NCBI GenBank assembly: GCA_050184225.1
Contig: JBFXAN010000013.1
Coordinates: 1-64,000 of the forward strand
DNA from: JBFXAN01 sp050184225
Lineage (GTDB): Bacteria; Chloroflexota; Dehalococcoidia; CAUJGQ01
Reading direction: 5' to 3'
DNA length: 64,000 bases
Positions 53,201 through 63,700 of the stretch are shown one piece after another; positions within the stretch are counted from its first letter, which is position 1, and the number at the start of each line of letters is the position of its first letter. The position numbers and the translations under genes were made by a program. The notes under the pieces are model-generated. The model was not told where the DNA came from and did no database searches. It saw nothing but the letters and a program-made list of their open reading frames with translations.

Positions 53201-53534
53201 GGTAGGCGTCATCGCTACTAAACTGCTCCTGATGCGCCCACCGGTTGCGGATGCTCGACAGTTCGTGAACGAGGTTGCGCTCGAAGTTGCCGAGCTGGCG
53301 GGCGAAGACCTCGGACCAGCGGTCGCGCATCAGGTCGAGCAGCGCCTGGACGTCGAGGTCATCGGGGGTGCGGTAGTTGGCAGCCTGGGAGCGGCGTCCA
53401 GCGAGCACCTGCTGCACTTGGGTGAACCAGCCGCGGCCGTTCGCCGCCTGCATCTCCCGGACGACGTAGGGCGTCAGACCCGCCTTGAGCAGGTCCATTG
53501 CTTGGCCGACCCGGTCGCGATTCGTCGTTGCCAT
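50202..53534 (-). CDS. HEPN-DUF499 AAA+ ATPase (defence-operon ATPase)
   Basis: The protein has 1110 residues. The N-terminal domain resembles the Swt1-type HEPN fold and carries SSIRNRWAHQEQF (about residue 95), the R-x4-H motif of HEPN ribonucleases. The DUF499 ATPase follows, with Walker A NFGGGKTHSM (about 248), Walker B LILIDEW (about 360) and an arginine-rich sensor region. The C-terminal half is unassigned, with LAEEVLAHLTGL-like beta segments at the end. DUF499 ATPases accompany DUF1156 methylases and SNF2-like helicases in defence islands. AGGGGG precedes the ATG. It is the last gene of the defence operon. Confidence 0.85.
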   Translation of the reverse strand: MATTNRDRVGQAMDLLKAGLTPYVVREMQAANGRGWFTQVQQVLAGRRSQAANYRTPDDLDVQALLDLMRDRWSEVFARQLGNFERNLVHELSSIRNRWAHQEQFSSDDAYRALDSAGRLLAATGAAEQSAEIERDKQELLRVRYDEQTRRETRKAAVAPVEGRPAGGIRPWREIVTPHPDVASGRYQQAEFAADLSQVHRGEGAAEYRDPAEFFRRTFLTEGLRHLLVGALRRIAGTGGDPIIELQTNFGGGKTHSMLALYHLFSGAPAGQLPGVEDLLRGAGAAPPAEVRRAVLVGTALSPAQPRRKPDGIETRTFWGELAWQLGGRDGYTLVAEADQTGVSPGSEALRDLFEMFGPCLILIDEWVAFVRQLYGVDGLPAGSFDANLTFAQSLTEAARQVPGALVVASIPSSDIEIGGQGGREALDRLRNTFGRMESPWRPASAEEGFEIVRRRLFEPIADPNAFAQRDAAVRGFMDLYRTQSGEFPAQCREGDYERRLRDAYPVHPELFDRLYTDWSTLDKFQRTRGVLRLMAAVIHTLWMRQDTGLLIMPASVPVDDPAVQFELTRYMDDPWVPVIEKDVDGPNALPLRLDGANPNFGRYSACRRVARTLYLGSAPTMHTARRGLEDRSIKLGCTQPGESVATFGDALRRLSDEATHLYVDAGRYWFSTQQNVNRTAADRAAQQDPDEVAEEIRRRVRENAKQRGDFARVHPCPPSGVDVPDDHEARLVILGPEHPHAARSADSPARQAAATILDARGTGPRIQRNALVFLAPDRTRLAELEQAVRQYLAWTSIDAERETLNLDAFQAGQARTKMRQMDDTVDRRIPETYSWLLVPEQDVNGPVEWEEFRLQGDEPLAIRASKKLKNEGRLATQYGWANLRLELDRIPLWRGDHVTLRQLWDDFAQYLYLPRLRDSEVLLHAVQEGTARMFWESESFAYAERWDEDRGRYIGLRTGEGGAIALDGGTVIVKPEAARRQIDADEAARRRQEGQDAPYLPVEQFDATTVRDGEGAAYGTDDRPSIKQGRARLGRFHGAVALNPQRASRDAGTIAEEVLAHLTGLVGARAEVTLEIHVDLPDDVPDHVVRTVTENCRTLKFTTFGFEEK

Positions 53535-53550
53535 CCGTTGGCCCCCTCAC

Positions 53551-53853
53551 TCAGTAGTCAAAGAGCACGTCCATCTCACCGGTCGACTCCGTCGCTTCGC
53601 CGAGCGAGTGCCGGCCGGAGGCACCGGGCGGATAGATCGGCCCTTCACCGCTATCTTGAAGCCAATACCGCAGGAATCGCGTCAGCACACGCGCCTCCTC
53701 CGCGTCGAGCGTGCAGATCGCGCCCTCAGGTCCCGGATGCTGCTCCCACTCTGCCCACGGAACGACGAAGAGGCTCGCGCCGCGACAGTATAGGACGACG
53801 CTTCCATCTCTCGGCCGGATCGCCATGTGTAGCGGGACGCCGCCGTTCGGCAT
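53551..53853 (-). CDS. Small hypothetical protein of the defence operon
   Basis: The 100 residues have a beta-rich start (GGVPLHMAIRPRDGSVVLYC, then ASLFVVPWAEWEQHPG) and a helical middle (AEEARVLTRFLRYWLQD), ending in acidic DVLFDY. The family is not recognised. AGGAGGAAAGTCG gives the start at 53853. It lies 16 bp before the DUF499 gene and 11 bp after the PIN gene, clearly co-transcribed. Confidence 0.6.
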   Translation of the reverse strand: MPNGGVPLHMAIRPRDGSVVLYCRGASLFVVPWAEWEQHPGPEGAICTLDAEEARVLTRFLRYWLQDSGEGPIYPPGASGRHSLGEATESTGEMDVLFDY

Positions 53854-53864
53854 CGACTTTCCTC

Positions 53865-54362
53865 CTAGCTGGTGAGCGGCATCATGTCGGGGCACAGAAA
53901 TGTCACTCGGATCCCGTGGCGGGCAAGCGGCGCATCGAAATTGTGCCAGTCAGTATCGGTCGCGTTGAGGATGGGCGGGCGGTCGGGATGTGCGAGTGCG
54001 ACGGCGACGAACTTCCTGTCGGAGCGGTCGAAACCGGCCAGGTCCGGATCGTCGGGGAACTCCTCAAAGTTGTCATCAGTTCCTGCACGCGGCGTGATCG
54101 GCACCATCTCGCAGTGCTGATCATTCCACAGATTCTGGAGGATCCATTTCAAGAAGGCATCTCCCGGTCCCGGCTGCCCCGAAGAAGAGGCATTCGCCTG
54201 ATACTCCCTGACGATCCGCCGGCTGTCATCGATCGCCAGACGGCCGCCGTCCCGAATGGCCTCCAGCTTGTTAACGCATGTAATCACGCAGAGCGGGGAG
54301 GCGTGCGTATCTCGCGCATTGGCGACTGACAGCACATTTGTATCGACCACATCCACACTCAT
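53865..54362 (-). CDS. PIN-like nuclease of the defence operon
   Basis: The 165 residues comprise the PIN opening VDVVDTNVLSVAN, a middle acidic segment (FEEFPDDPDLAGF), DRSDRKFVAVALAH and LNATDTDWHNF, which place conserved Asp residues of a metal-dependent RNase. Its start overlaps the ATPase stop by 4 nt (ATGA), so the two form a unit. There is no antitoxin-like gene; the ATPase may be the control partner. Confidence 0.75.
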   Translation of the reverse strand: MSVDVVDTNVLSVANARDTHASPLCVITCVNKLEAIRDGGRLAIDDSRRIVREYQANASSSGQPGPGDAFLKWILQNLWNDQHCEMVPITPRAGTDDNFEEFPDDPDLAGFDRSDRKFVAVALAHPDRPPILNATDTDWHNFDAPLARHGIRVTFLCPDMMPLTS

Positions 54363-55777
54363 AATTCATCGCCACGCATTCGGCGTTCCATCTCCGCCCG
54401 GACCATCGCCGACCGCTCACCAAGTTCATCCCCGAAGAAACCCTGCGGCCAGTTTCTGATATTCCCGAAGACGTCGAGCTCGAGCGGCGTGAGTTGAGAC
54501 GTGCCGTCCTCTGCCATGTCGCAGAAATAGAGCGCGGCATCCGAGGAAGGTAGGTGCTCTTCCGCAATACGACGCTGGAGCCGCGTCAAGAGATGCTCAC
54601 TGTGACTTTCCAGAATGATCTGCACGCGGCGGGTCTGCATTGCGTCGATCAGCACGTCGGCCAGACCCGCCTGCACCGAGGGGTGCAGGTGGATCTCGGG
54701 CTGTTCTAGGATGATCGTGGAACCTTCAGGTACGTAATAGCACAAAGCGATCACCGGCAGAATCTGAGAAATCCCGAATCCGACATCGGTAATCAGCACC
54801 CGTGCAGACACCGGGCGAAGTTGGACGGATACTTGATAGAGGCTACTGCCCGGCGCAACGGCCTCTACCGCGAACGAGTGGATGAGACCCAGTCGCTTGA
54901 GCCATTCAGCGACGACTTCTTCTACGGTTACTCGTCTCTTTCGACCTAGTCGCTTGATTCTAAGGTCGGGTTCACGGGAGGCGAGCAGAGCGTCGACCAC
55001 GCGTTCACCGCGGCGGCCCATGTCTGATGGCCGTCCTCCCGCCCAGGTGTACTGGCGCCGAGGGTACTCACGCAGCGGTCCAAGGTAATAGGTTCGGCTG
55101 AAGTTCCGCTCAAATTCCAGTTGCAGCTCAGCGAGGAAGCCCGAGTTCAGGAAATAGCCGAACACTTCATCTGGAAAGCCATAACACTTCACGGGTGCGG
55201 GCAGCTTGCGCGGCCGGCCACGTGGACGCTTGAAATCGAACTGATCGGCAACGAGCTCATACTGCTCGCTGGCGCCAGATCGCCGCCGCATGCCAAACGC
55301 TCCCGGATCGCGGGAGGACGTGAGATCTTCCGGCCGGTATGCGAAGTGCGCGACTATCGGTCGCTCGGAGGTTACCCTTCGGCTCTGGGTGATCTCGGCG
55401 CTGAATGACAACGATTCGAATGCGAAGAGATGCTCCCCCGGTGTCTCGGGGTCTTCGACCTCCAGCAGCCCCGGTAGCGACCAGGAGAATTCCCAGTTCA
55501 CAGAGGACCTGTCCCGAGTCGTACCCACGTCATCTCGTGGCGATCTGTGAATGATGTCGCGGAATGTACCAAGGCTCACCAGCGATCGTTCGTCACCGAG
55601 GTTCAAGACCTGAGCGCGATCGGTCGATTCGGCCGTCTGCTTGAGGAGCAGGAGCAGCTGCAAAATGCTCGTCTTACCGGAGCTGTTCGTGCCGAAGAAT
55701 CCGGTGATCGGCGCGAGTCGCATCTCGCCCGTATCGGCCCAGGACTTGAAATTGCAGATGCGCAGAGAGGTCAACAT
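54359..55777 (-). CDS. DUF3696 AAA ATPase (OLD/RecF-like)
   Basis: The 472 residues comprise an N-terminal SMC/ABC-type start (RICNFKSWADTGEM), Walker A FGTNSSGKTSIL, a long middle, the signature region GFGISQILPVIAL, Walker B STIILEQPEIHLHP and H-loop ILESHSEHLLTRLQRRI, and a DUF3696-type C-terminus (DVFGNIRNWPQGFFGDE). No TOPRIM nuclease domain is fused; the adjacent PIN gene may provide the nuclease. Such ATPase-nuclease pairs are common in phage defence. AGGATTTACCT precedes the ATG. Confidence 0.85.
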   Translation of the reverse strand: MLTSLRICNFKSWADTGEMRLAPITGFFGTNSSGKTSILQLLLLLKQTAESTDRAQVLNLGDERSLVSLGTFRDIIHRSPRDDVGTTRDRSSVNWEFSWSLPGLLEVEDPETPGEHLFAFESLSFSAEITQSRRVTSERPIVAHFAYRPEDLTSSRDPGAFGMRRRSGASEQYELVADQFDFKRPRGRPRKLPAPVKCYGFPDEVFGYFLNSGFLAELQLEFERNFSRTYYLGPLREYPRRQYTWAGGRPSDMGRRGERVVDALLASREPDLRIKRLGRKRRVTVEEVVAEWLKRLGLIHSFAVEAVAPGSSLYQVSVQLRPVSARVLITDVGFGISQILPVIALCYYVPEGSTIILEQPEIHLHPSVQAGLADVLIDAMQTRRVQIILESHSEHLLTRLQRRIAEEHLPSSDAALYFCDMAEDGTSQLTPLELDVFGNIRNWPQGFFGDELGERSAMVRAEMERRMRGDEL

Positions 55778-55800
55778 AGGTAAATCCTAGTGACGTGAGG

Positions 55801-55851
55801 GGTGCTGCGTGAAGTGTGAGGCCGCTCATTGTTCACGCTTCGCGCAGCACG
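55801..55851. repeat. Inverted repeat between methylase and ATPase genes
   Basis: GTGCTGCG and CGCAGCAC form the outer arms; the interior has TGAAGTGTGA/TTCACGCTT partial pairing. It could pause or attenuate transcription between the two modules. Confidence 0.4.
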
Positions 55852-55860
55852 CATTATTTC

Positions 55861-58656
<2,796 letters not shown>

Positions 58657-58688
58657 TGCGTCGTCACTCCGATATCCGTCTCGATTCG

Positions 58689-58952
58689 TCAGTCTCGATA
58701 GGCCCGTCCGCGCGGCCGCACGCGCACCACGACCAGCGTGCGGCCGTCCTCGCTGTAGCGGAAGCGGAGCCGCCAATCACCGACACGCAGCCGCCACTCA
58801 TCGCCGCCACCCGCCAACTTCTTGACATCGCCCCGTCGCTCCTCCCCTACATAGCGGTCCAGCGCGGTGACGATCCGCTGCTGCGCCTGCACCGGAAGCC
58901 GTGCGAAGTCGCGCTCCGCCGGCCGGGTGAAGGTATAGCCGGCCGGCGGCAT
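58689..58952 (-). CDS. RelE/ParE-like toxin
   Basis: The 87 residues show YTFTRPAERDFARLPVQAQQRIV, then RGDVKKLAGGGDEWRLRVGDWRLRFRY and VVVRVRPRGRAYRD, the fold pattern of RelE/ParE-superfamily mRNA interferases or gyrase inhibitors, with basic residues at the end. The start overlaps the antitoxin stop (TGATG). It lies 32 bp upstream of the methylase gene. Confidence 0.85.
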   Translation of the reverse strand: MPPAGYTFTRPAERDFARLPVQAQQRIVTALDRYVGEERRGDVKKLAGGGDEWRLRVGDWRLRFRYSEDGRTLVVVRVRPRGRAYRD

Positions 58953-59206
58953 CAGCGGAGCCCGTACTTCCGCTTGAGTTCGTCCGCCGAAATCGCCTCC
59001 CCACGGAGGTATTCCTGCCATGCCTCCTCGGCGCCGGCATCTTCCTCCGGTGTGGTCGGCTCGTCGTCGTCCGGCGCCAGCAGTAGCCCAGCCAGGAAGG
59101 GGTCACCGTGTGCCTTCTGTAATGCGGCCAGATAGCGGTGCGCCTCTTCCAGTCCCTGGTCCGGCAACTCATCGATGATCTGATGCAACTCGTGACGCGT
59201 TACCAT
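58952..59206 (-). CDS. Antitoxin partner of the RelE-like toxin
   Basis: The 84 residues comprise an N-terminal helical part (HELHQIIDELPDQGLEEAHR), an acidic linker (PDDDEPTTPEEDAGAEE) and a C-terminal helix (AWQEYLRGEAISADELKRKY) of the type that wraps a RelE-like toxin. AGGAGGACTGAGCG precedes the ATG, and the relic frame ends 4 nt after its start. Confidence 0.75.
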   Translation of the reverse strand: MVTRHELHQIIDELPDQGLEEAHRYLAALQKAHGDPFLAGLLLAPDDDEPTTPEEDAGAEEAWQEYLRGEAISADELKRKYGLR

Positions 59207-59283
59207 CGCTCAGTCCTCCTCGGGGCAGCGGTTTCAGCCGGCGGCAGCGCGACCTCGATCAGCTTCATGCGGTATGTCGTCAT
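59200..59283 (-). pseudogene. Relic copy of the DUF1156 methylase 5' end
   Basis: From ATG at 59283 the minus strand encodes MTTYRMKLIEVALPPAET and stops at 59200. The intact gene begins MTYPKKLIEVALPLEA. DNA identity is complete over 26 bp (59242-59267 with 58616-58641). The mini-frame's TAA lies 1 nt past the antitoxin ATG. The remaining gap, 59284-59375, has no supported gene. Confidence 0.75.
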
Positions 59284-59375
59284 CGGCGGGGCGGCAACAG
59301 CCGGCCAACCCGCGCTTAAGCCGGCCGCGTGCTGTCATGGTGTTGCCTCATCGGTAACCTTTCCGTTGGTTTCGC

Positions 59376-60200
59376 TCATTCTTGCGTCACCGTATCGTCT
59401 TGCGTGTCCGAACGTCCGGCTCGAAGCCGGTCGAGTTCTGCAATCCATTTTCGCGTGGCGCGCACGTCACGGAGTAACTGCTCGCGTTCCGCGAGGTTTC
59501 CGGCGATTGAGCCGGCATGTACGAGCGTATTGCGAAGGTTCTCAATCCGCTCCAGATCCGTCTTGAATCGCTTGCCAAGCTTGAAGAGTTTGCGGACGAT
59601 ATCACGTTTGTCGCTGAAGTCAGTCATCTCCAACAGCGGCGGCTCGCTTCGTTCCGTCTTGAGTTGCTTATGTTTCTCAAGGACCTTCGAACGCCGCCCG
59701 TCTTTCAGCAGTCCGAGCCACTGCTCATCCTCTGGACACCGTGCGGCGATCAGTCCGGCCATCACGAGTTCGAGATGCGTGATGAGCAGGAACACGACGG
59801 GGCGCACGGGCAGCTTGACCAGGTCACTCCGATCAATGATGGCGTTCACATGTGCACCGTCTACCACGAGACGGTAGTGGGGTTCGCTGCCGAGCAGATC
59901 GAAGACGCTTGACAGTGGCGCATCCGCGCTGATCAGCAGTGCATCGTCGAGATAGCGGAGGTGTTCAAGTGCAGGACCAGGGGCCGGCGTCGCAGGTCGC
60001 TCGACAACGCCGATTAACCTGCCGTCACGCATCACCGGAATCTGATCGAAGTCGGTGAAGCGTTGGAAGGTCTCGGCAACGTCGTCGTCAGCCTCGCAAC
60101 TGATTAACGGCGTTGCTGCAATGTGACGGACCTGCAATCCGGCATCCAGCGCCGTCATCGTTTCATTCAGATCGCTCAGATCGCTCGCACGGTCGCTCAT
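59376..60200 (-). CDS. CBS-domain/HEPN-like protein
   Basis: The protein has 274 residues. The N-terminal half resembles a pair of CBS motifs (ATPLISCEADDDVAETFQRF through GRLIGVVE; LLISADAPLSSVFDLL through NAIIDRSDL). The C-terminal helical part holds ENLRNTLVHAGS (about residue 223), an R-x4-H HEPN motif. A nucleotide-sensing CBS module fused to a HEPN ribonuclease would suit a switch that fires on infection; this is inference. Coupled to the helicase by ATGA. Confidence 0.7.
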   Translation of the reverse strand: MSDRASDLSDLNETMTALDAGLQVRHIAATPLISCEADDDVAETFQRFTDFDQIPVMRDGRLIGVVERPATPAPGPALEHLRYLDDALLISADAPLSSVFDLLGSEPHYRLVVDGAHVNAIIDRSDLVKLPVRPVVFLLITHLELVMAGLIAARCPEDEQWLGLLKDGRRSKVLEKHKQLKTERSEPPLLEMTDFSDKRDIVRKLFKLGKRFKTDLERIENLRNTLVHAGSIAGNLAEREQLLRDVRATRKWIAELDRLRAGRSDTQDDTVTQE

Positions 60201-63200
60201 GCCGGTTCCTCCGCGCGAGCGAGGAGGTCGGGGAGATCGTAGTTGACGCTGATGACGCCGAAATCTGGTTCGCGGGTAAAGGGACGGCGGACATAGCGGG
60301 GCGGGCGCGCGACGTCGCCATCGATTTCGACGACGGCGAGGATGAACTGTTCCGGCTCATTCAGGGCGGTATGGATCTCGTTGCGGGTGACGGTGACGGT
60401 AGCGGCGCCGGCGACACGGCCCTTGACCTCGATGAAGCGGAGGGATCCGGAGCCGGCGTGCCGCGATTCGATGTCGTAGCCACGCTTCTCGGCGGAAACG
60501 TCGCGCGGCGCGTGGCCGAGGCGCTGCTCCACCGCGATCACGGCCTCCATCGACAGCCGCTCGACGCGGGCCGTGTCGCGGGCGAACAGGGCCGGGTCCA
60601 GGTTACCGCCGAGGCGGGTGAGGAGGCCGGCGGGGACGATCAGCGCGCCGCCGATGACGACAGGCGGGAGCGGGGAGATGCGGCGCTCCTGCTCTAGTTC
60701 CTCCATGCGTCGCTCCAGCCGGGCCTGGAGGTCGTCAGCCGTGCGCCGGGCGCGTGCGGAGTTGATCTTCGGCGTTCGCCCCGCCTGCTCCTGGTCCTTG
60801 AGCACCTGGGCGCGGTGGTCCCAGTAGTTGATCTCTTTCGTCAGCCGGTCCTGAACGGCGGCCTTCGTCTTGGCGTTGCGGATCTCGACGCGGTGGCGCA
60901 CTTCCTCGAGGTGTTCGGGGACGAGGTGTTCGACGGCGTAGCGCAGGGCACGATCTTCCAGACCGTCGCGCAGCCAGGGGGCATCGAGGAGCGGTTGGAC
61001 GATCGCCTGCTCCGAATCCTCCAGTGGCCGGTAGTCGAGGTAGGGAGCGAACCCGGCGGTGTGGGTGACGCCCGCAGGGTCCATCTCCACGAACTGCATT
61101 CGGCGGGAGACGATCCGGCGGTTGCCAGCGCGGTCGAGGCGGGCGTCCTGGATGGCATGGTCCAGGTAGAAGAGCGAGCGCGGCTCGTCGCCGGGGTCGT
61201 TGGGGTCGACCAGCACGGCGCCGCGCTTGAGCAGGTCGCGGAAGCGTTCCTGTATGAGGTCGATCGTGGCGTCGAGCAGGGGGTGGCCGGGACAGATGAA
61301 TTCGGCGAGCGGTCGACCCTGGACGGCGATCAGATCTTTCTCGAAGGTGATGCGCTCGTAGCGCGGGAGCACCGGGTCACCGACGCCAATCTGACGGTCG
61401 CGGTAGCGGACCTGGGTGGGGACATGGGTGATCTCGTAGCGATTCGGCTCCCGCTCCCGCACGGTGCCGCCGAGCAGACGGAAGGCTTCGAGAAAGAAGG
61501 ATGCGATGAAGTGCGGTTGGAGGCGGCGGGCTTCGGCGCGTTCCATCGCGTCTCGGATCTCCTGGACTCGGCTTGCGGAGAGCGAGTCGTGGGTGAGGGC
61601 GCGCTCCTCCAGCAAGGTGCGGAGTCGCTCGCGGTCGAGCGCCGCGTCGACCACCTGTGTGAGCCGGGCGCGAACGTCGGGCCGGTCGCCGTAGCGAATC
61701 GCCTGCATCAGCAACTCGCGGAGGGGGCGGTCGTCGAACATGAGCGTGCCGAGCACGTCGAACACCTGGCCGCCGAGCGCCTCGCGCTCCTGTTCGAGCT
61801 TCTTGAGCAGCGTCTGGTAGACTGCTCCCTCGCGCGTCTCGCCGGCGACGAGGTTCCAGAGGTGACAGACTTCGGTCTGGCCAATGCGATGGATGCGGCC
61901 GAAGCGCTGTTCGAGCCGGTTAGGGTTCCAGGGGAGGTCGTAGTTGACCATCAAGTGCGCGCGTTGGAGGTTGATGCCCTCCCCGGCGGCGTCTGTGGCG
62001 ACGAGGATTTCGACTTCCGATGTTTGGGTGAAGTCATTCTGCGCCTTGCGGCGTTCCTCCCGGCCCATGCCGCCGTGGATGGTGACGACGGCCTCATCCC
62101 GGCCGAGAATTCCGCGGATTTTGGCGATGAGGTAATTGAGCGTATCGCGATGCTCGGTAAAGAGAACCAGTTTACGGCGGTGGCCCTCGGCGTCGAACAT
62201 CTCGGCGTTGTCTTGGAGCAGCGCGGAGAGTTGCTCCCACTTGCGGTCGGTGCCGCTGTGGCGAACTCGAAGAGCGAGGTCTTCCAGCCTGCGGAGGGTG
62301 GCGATTTCGGCCTCCAGTTCGGCGATCGTGCGGGCGGCGGACGCCTGGTCGACGACCTGTTCCTCTGTCGCTTCGACCTCGGCGTCGGGTGCATCGTCGA
62401 GGTCGTCGAGGTCGTCGGCCGTGATCGAAGGCAGGCCGGCGAGGAGGTCGAGGTCGATGCCGGCGCCGCGGCGGAGTAGGTTCTCCTCCCGCAGCCGCTT
62501 CTCCAGCCGTTCGCGGCGACGACGGAGGGACTGATAGATCGCCTCCGGCGACGAGGCGAGGCGGCGCTGGAGGATGGTGAGCGCAAACCCGACCGTTCCC
62601 TTCCGGCTTTCATGTTGGAGCGCGTCCGCGCGATTGAACTCTTCGCGTACGTAGTCGGTGACGGCGCGGTAGAGCGCGGCCTCGATATCGGAGAGCGTGT
62701 AATTGACGGTATAGGCGATCCGCTCGGGAAAGAGGGGCGTACCGTCGAACTTGACCAGTTCCTCTTTGACGAGGCGGCGCATCAGGTCGGAGGTGTCGGC
62801 GGTGTGGACGCCATCGCGGAAGCGGCCCTCAAAGCGATCGGCGTCCAGCAGCGCCATGAAGAGTTGAAAGTCCTCCTCTTTCCCGTTGTGTGGTGTGGCG
62901 GTCAGCAGGACAAAGTGGCGGGCACGCTCACCGAGCAACTTGCCAAGCTGATACCGTTTGGTGAAGCTTGCCTCGCCGCCGAAGAAGTGGGCAGACATCT
63001 TGTGCGCCTCGTCGCAGACGACGAGGTCCCAGTCCGTCTGTTCGAGCTTCGCCTTCACGTTGTCGTCGCGGCTGAGCTTGTCCAGCCGAGCGATGGCGAG
63101 CGGCGTCTCTTGGAACCAGTTACCGGTGCGGGCGGACTCGAGCTTGTCGTTGGTGAGGATCTCGAACGGCAGCCCAAAGCGGCGATGGAGCTCATCTTGC

Positions 63201-63700
63201 CACTGCTCGACGAGGCTACCGGGGCAGACAATCAGGCAGCGATGCAGGTCGCCGCGGAGGAGCAACTCCTTGATTAGGAGGCCGGTCATGATCGTCTTGC
63301 CGGCGCCGGGGTCGTCGGCCAGCAGGAAGCGGAGCGGCTGACGGGTGAGCATCTCGCCATAGACGGCGGTGATCTGGTGCGGCAGTGCTTCGACGATCGA
63401 GCTATGGACGGCGACCAGCGGGTCGAAGAGGTAGGCGAGGTGAATGCGCTGGGCCTCCGAGACAAGGCGGAAGTGGGCGCCGTCGGCGTCGAAGTTCCAG
63501 GCACGGCCGGGGGCGATGATCTCCAGGGACGGCTCGCGGTCGCGATAGAGAATCTCGTTGCCGAGGCGGCCAGCGGCATCCTTGTAGGTTAGTTCGAGGG
63601 CATCTGAGCCGAACCAGGTCACACTGACGACGGAGACGGCGCCGTTCGGGAGCAAGCCCCGCAGGGTGGCACCGTGCGTGATGTCTTCGAGGCGGATCAA
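60197..63700 (-). CDS. SNF2-like helicase with C-terminal DUF3883 domain
   Basis: The protein has 1167 residues. The helicase domain has Walker A DDPGAGKTIM (about 128), DEAHK (about 228), TATPH, and QRFGRIHRIGQ motif VI (about 600). The C-terminus holds DUF3883 (GYDIESRHAGSGSLRFIEVKG), whose D...ExK pattern matches predicted PD-(D/E)xK nucleases. The start is TTG at 63700: GGAGGA sits 7 nt upstream, and the product opens MIRLEDITHGATLRG as in relatives. An ATG at 63787 would add 29 residues without a ribosome site. First gene of the operon. Confidence 0.9.
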   Translation of the reverse strand: MIRLEDITHGATLRGLLPNGAVSVVSVTWFGSDALELTYKDAAGRLGNEILYRDREPSLEIIAPGRAWNFDADGAHFRLVSEAQRIHLAYLFDPLVAVHSSIVEALPHQITAVYGEMLTRQPLRFLLADDPGAGKTIMTGLLIKELLLRGDLHRCLIVCPGSLVEQWQDELHRRFGLPFEILTNDKLESARTGNWFQETPLAIARLDKLSRDDNVKAKLEQTDWDLVVCDEAHKMSAHFFGGEASFTKRYQLGKLLGERARHFVLLTATPHNGKEEDFQLFMALLDADRFEGRFRDGVHTADTSDLMRRLVKEELVKFDGTPLFPERIAYTVNYTLSDIEAALYRAVTDYVREEFNRADALQHESRKGTVGFALTILQRRLASSPEAIYQSLRRRRERLEKRLREENLLRRGAGIDLDLLAGLPSITADDLDDLDDAPDAEVEATEEQVVDQASAARTIAELEAEIATLRRLEDLALRVRHSGTDRKWEQLSALLQDNAEMFDAEGHRRKLVLFTEHRDTLNYLIAKIRGILGRDEAVVTIHGGMGREERRKAQNDFTQTSEVEILVATDAAGEGINLQRAHLMVNYDLPWNPNRLEQRFGRIHRIGQTEVCHLWNLVAGETREGAVYQTLLKKLEQEREALGGQVFDVLGTLMFDDRPLRELLMQAIRYGDRPDVRARLTQVVDAALDRERLRTLLEERALTHDSLSASRVQEIRDAMERAEARRLQPHFIASFFLEAFRLLGGTVREREPNRYEITHVPTQVRYRDRQIGVGDPVLPRYERITFEKDLIAVQGRPLAEFICPGHPLLDATIDLIQERFRDLLKRGAVLVDPNDPGDEPRSLFYLDHAIQDARLDRAGNRRIVSRRMQFVEMDPAGVTHTAGFAPYLDYRPLEDSEQAIVQPLLDAPWLRDGLEDRALRYAVEHLVPEHLEEVRHRVEIRNAKTKAAVQDRLTKEINYWDHRAQVLKDQEQAGRTPKINSARARRTADDLQARLERRMEELEQERRISPLPPVVIGGALIVPAGLLTRLGGNLDPALFARDTARVERLSMEAVIAVEQRLGHAPRDVSAEKRGYDIESRHAGSGSLRFIEVKGRVAGAATVTVTRNEIHTALNEPEQFILAVVEIDGDVARPPRYVRRPFTREPDFGVISVNYDLPDLLARAEEPA

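Noticed and set aside
60815..62479. Long open frame antisense to the helicase
   Set aside because: Helicase motifs on the opposite strand are intact; the antisense translation has none.
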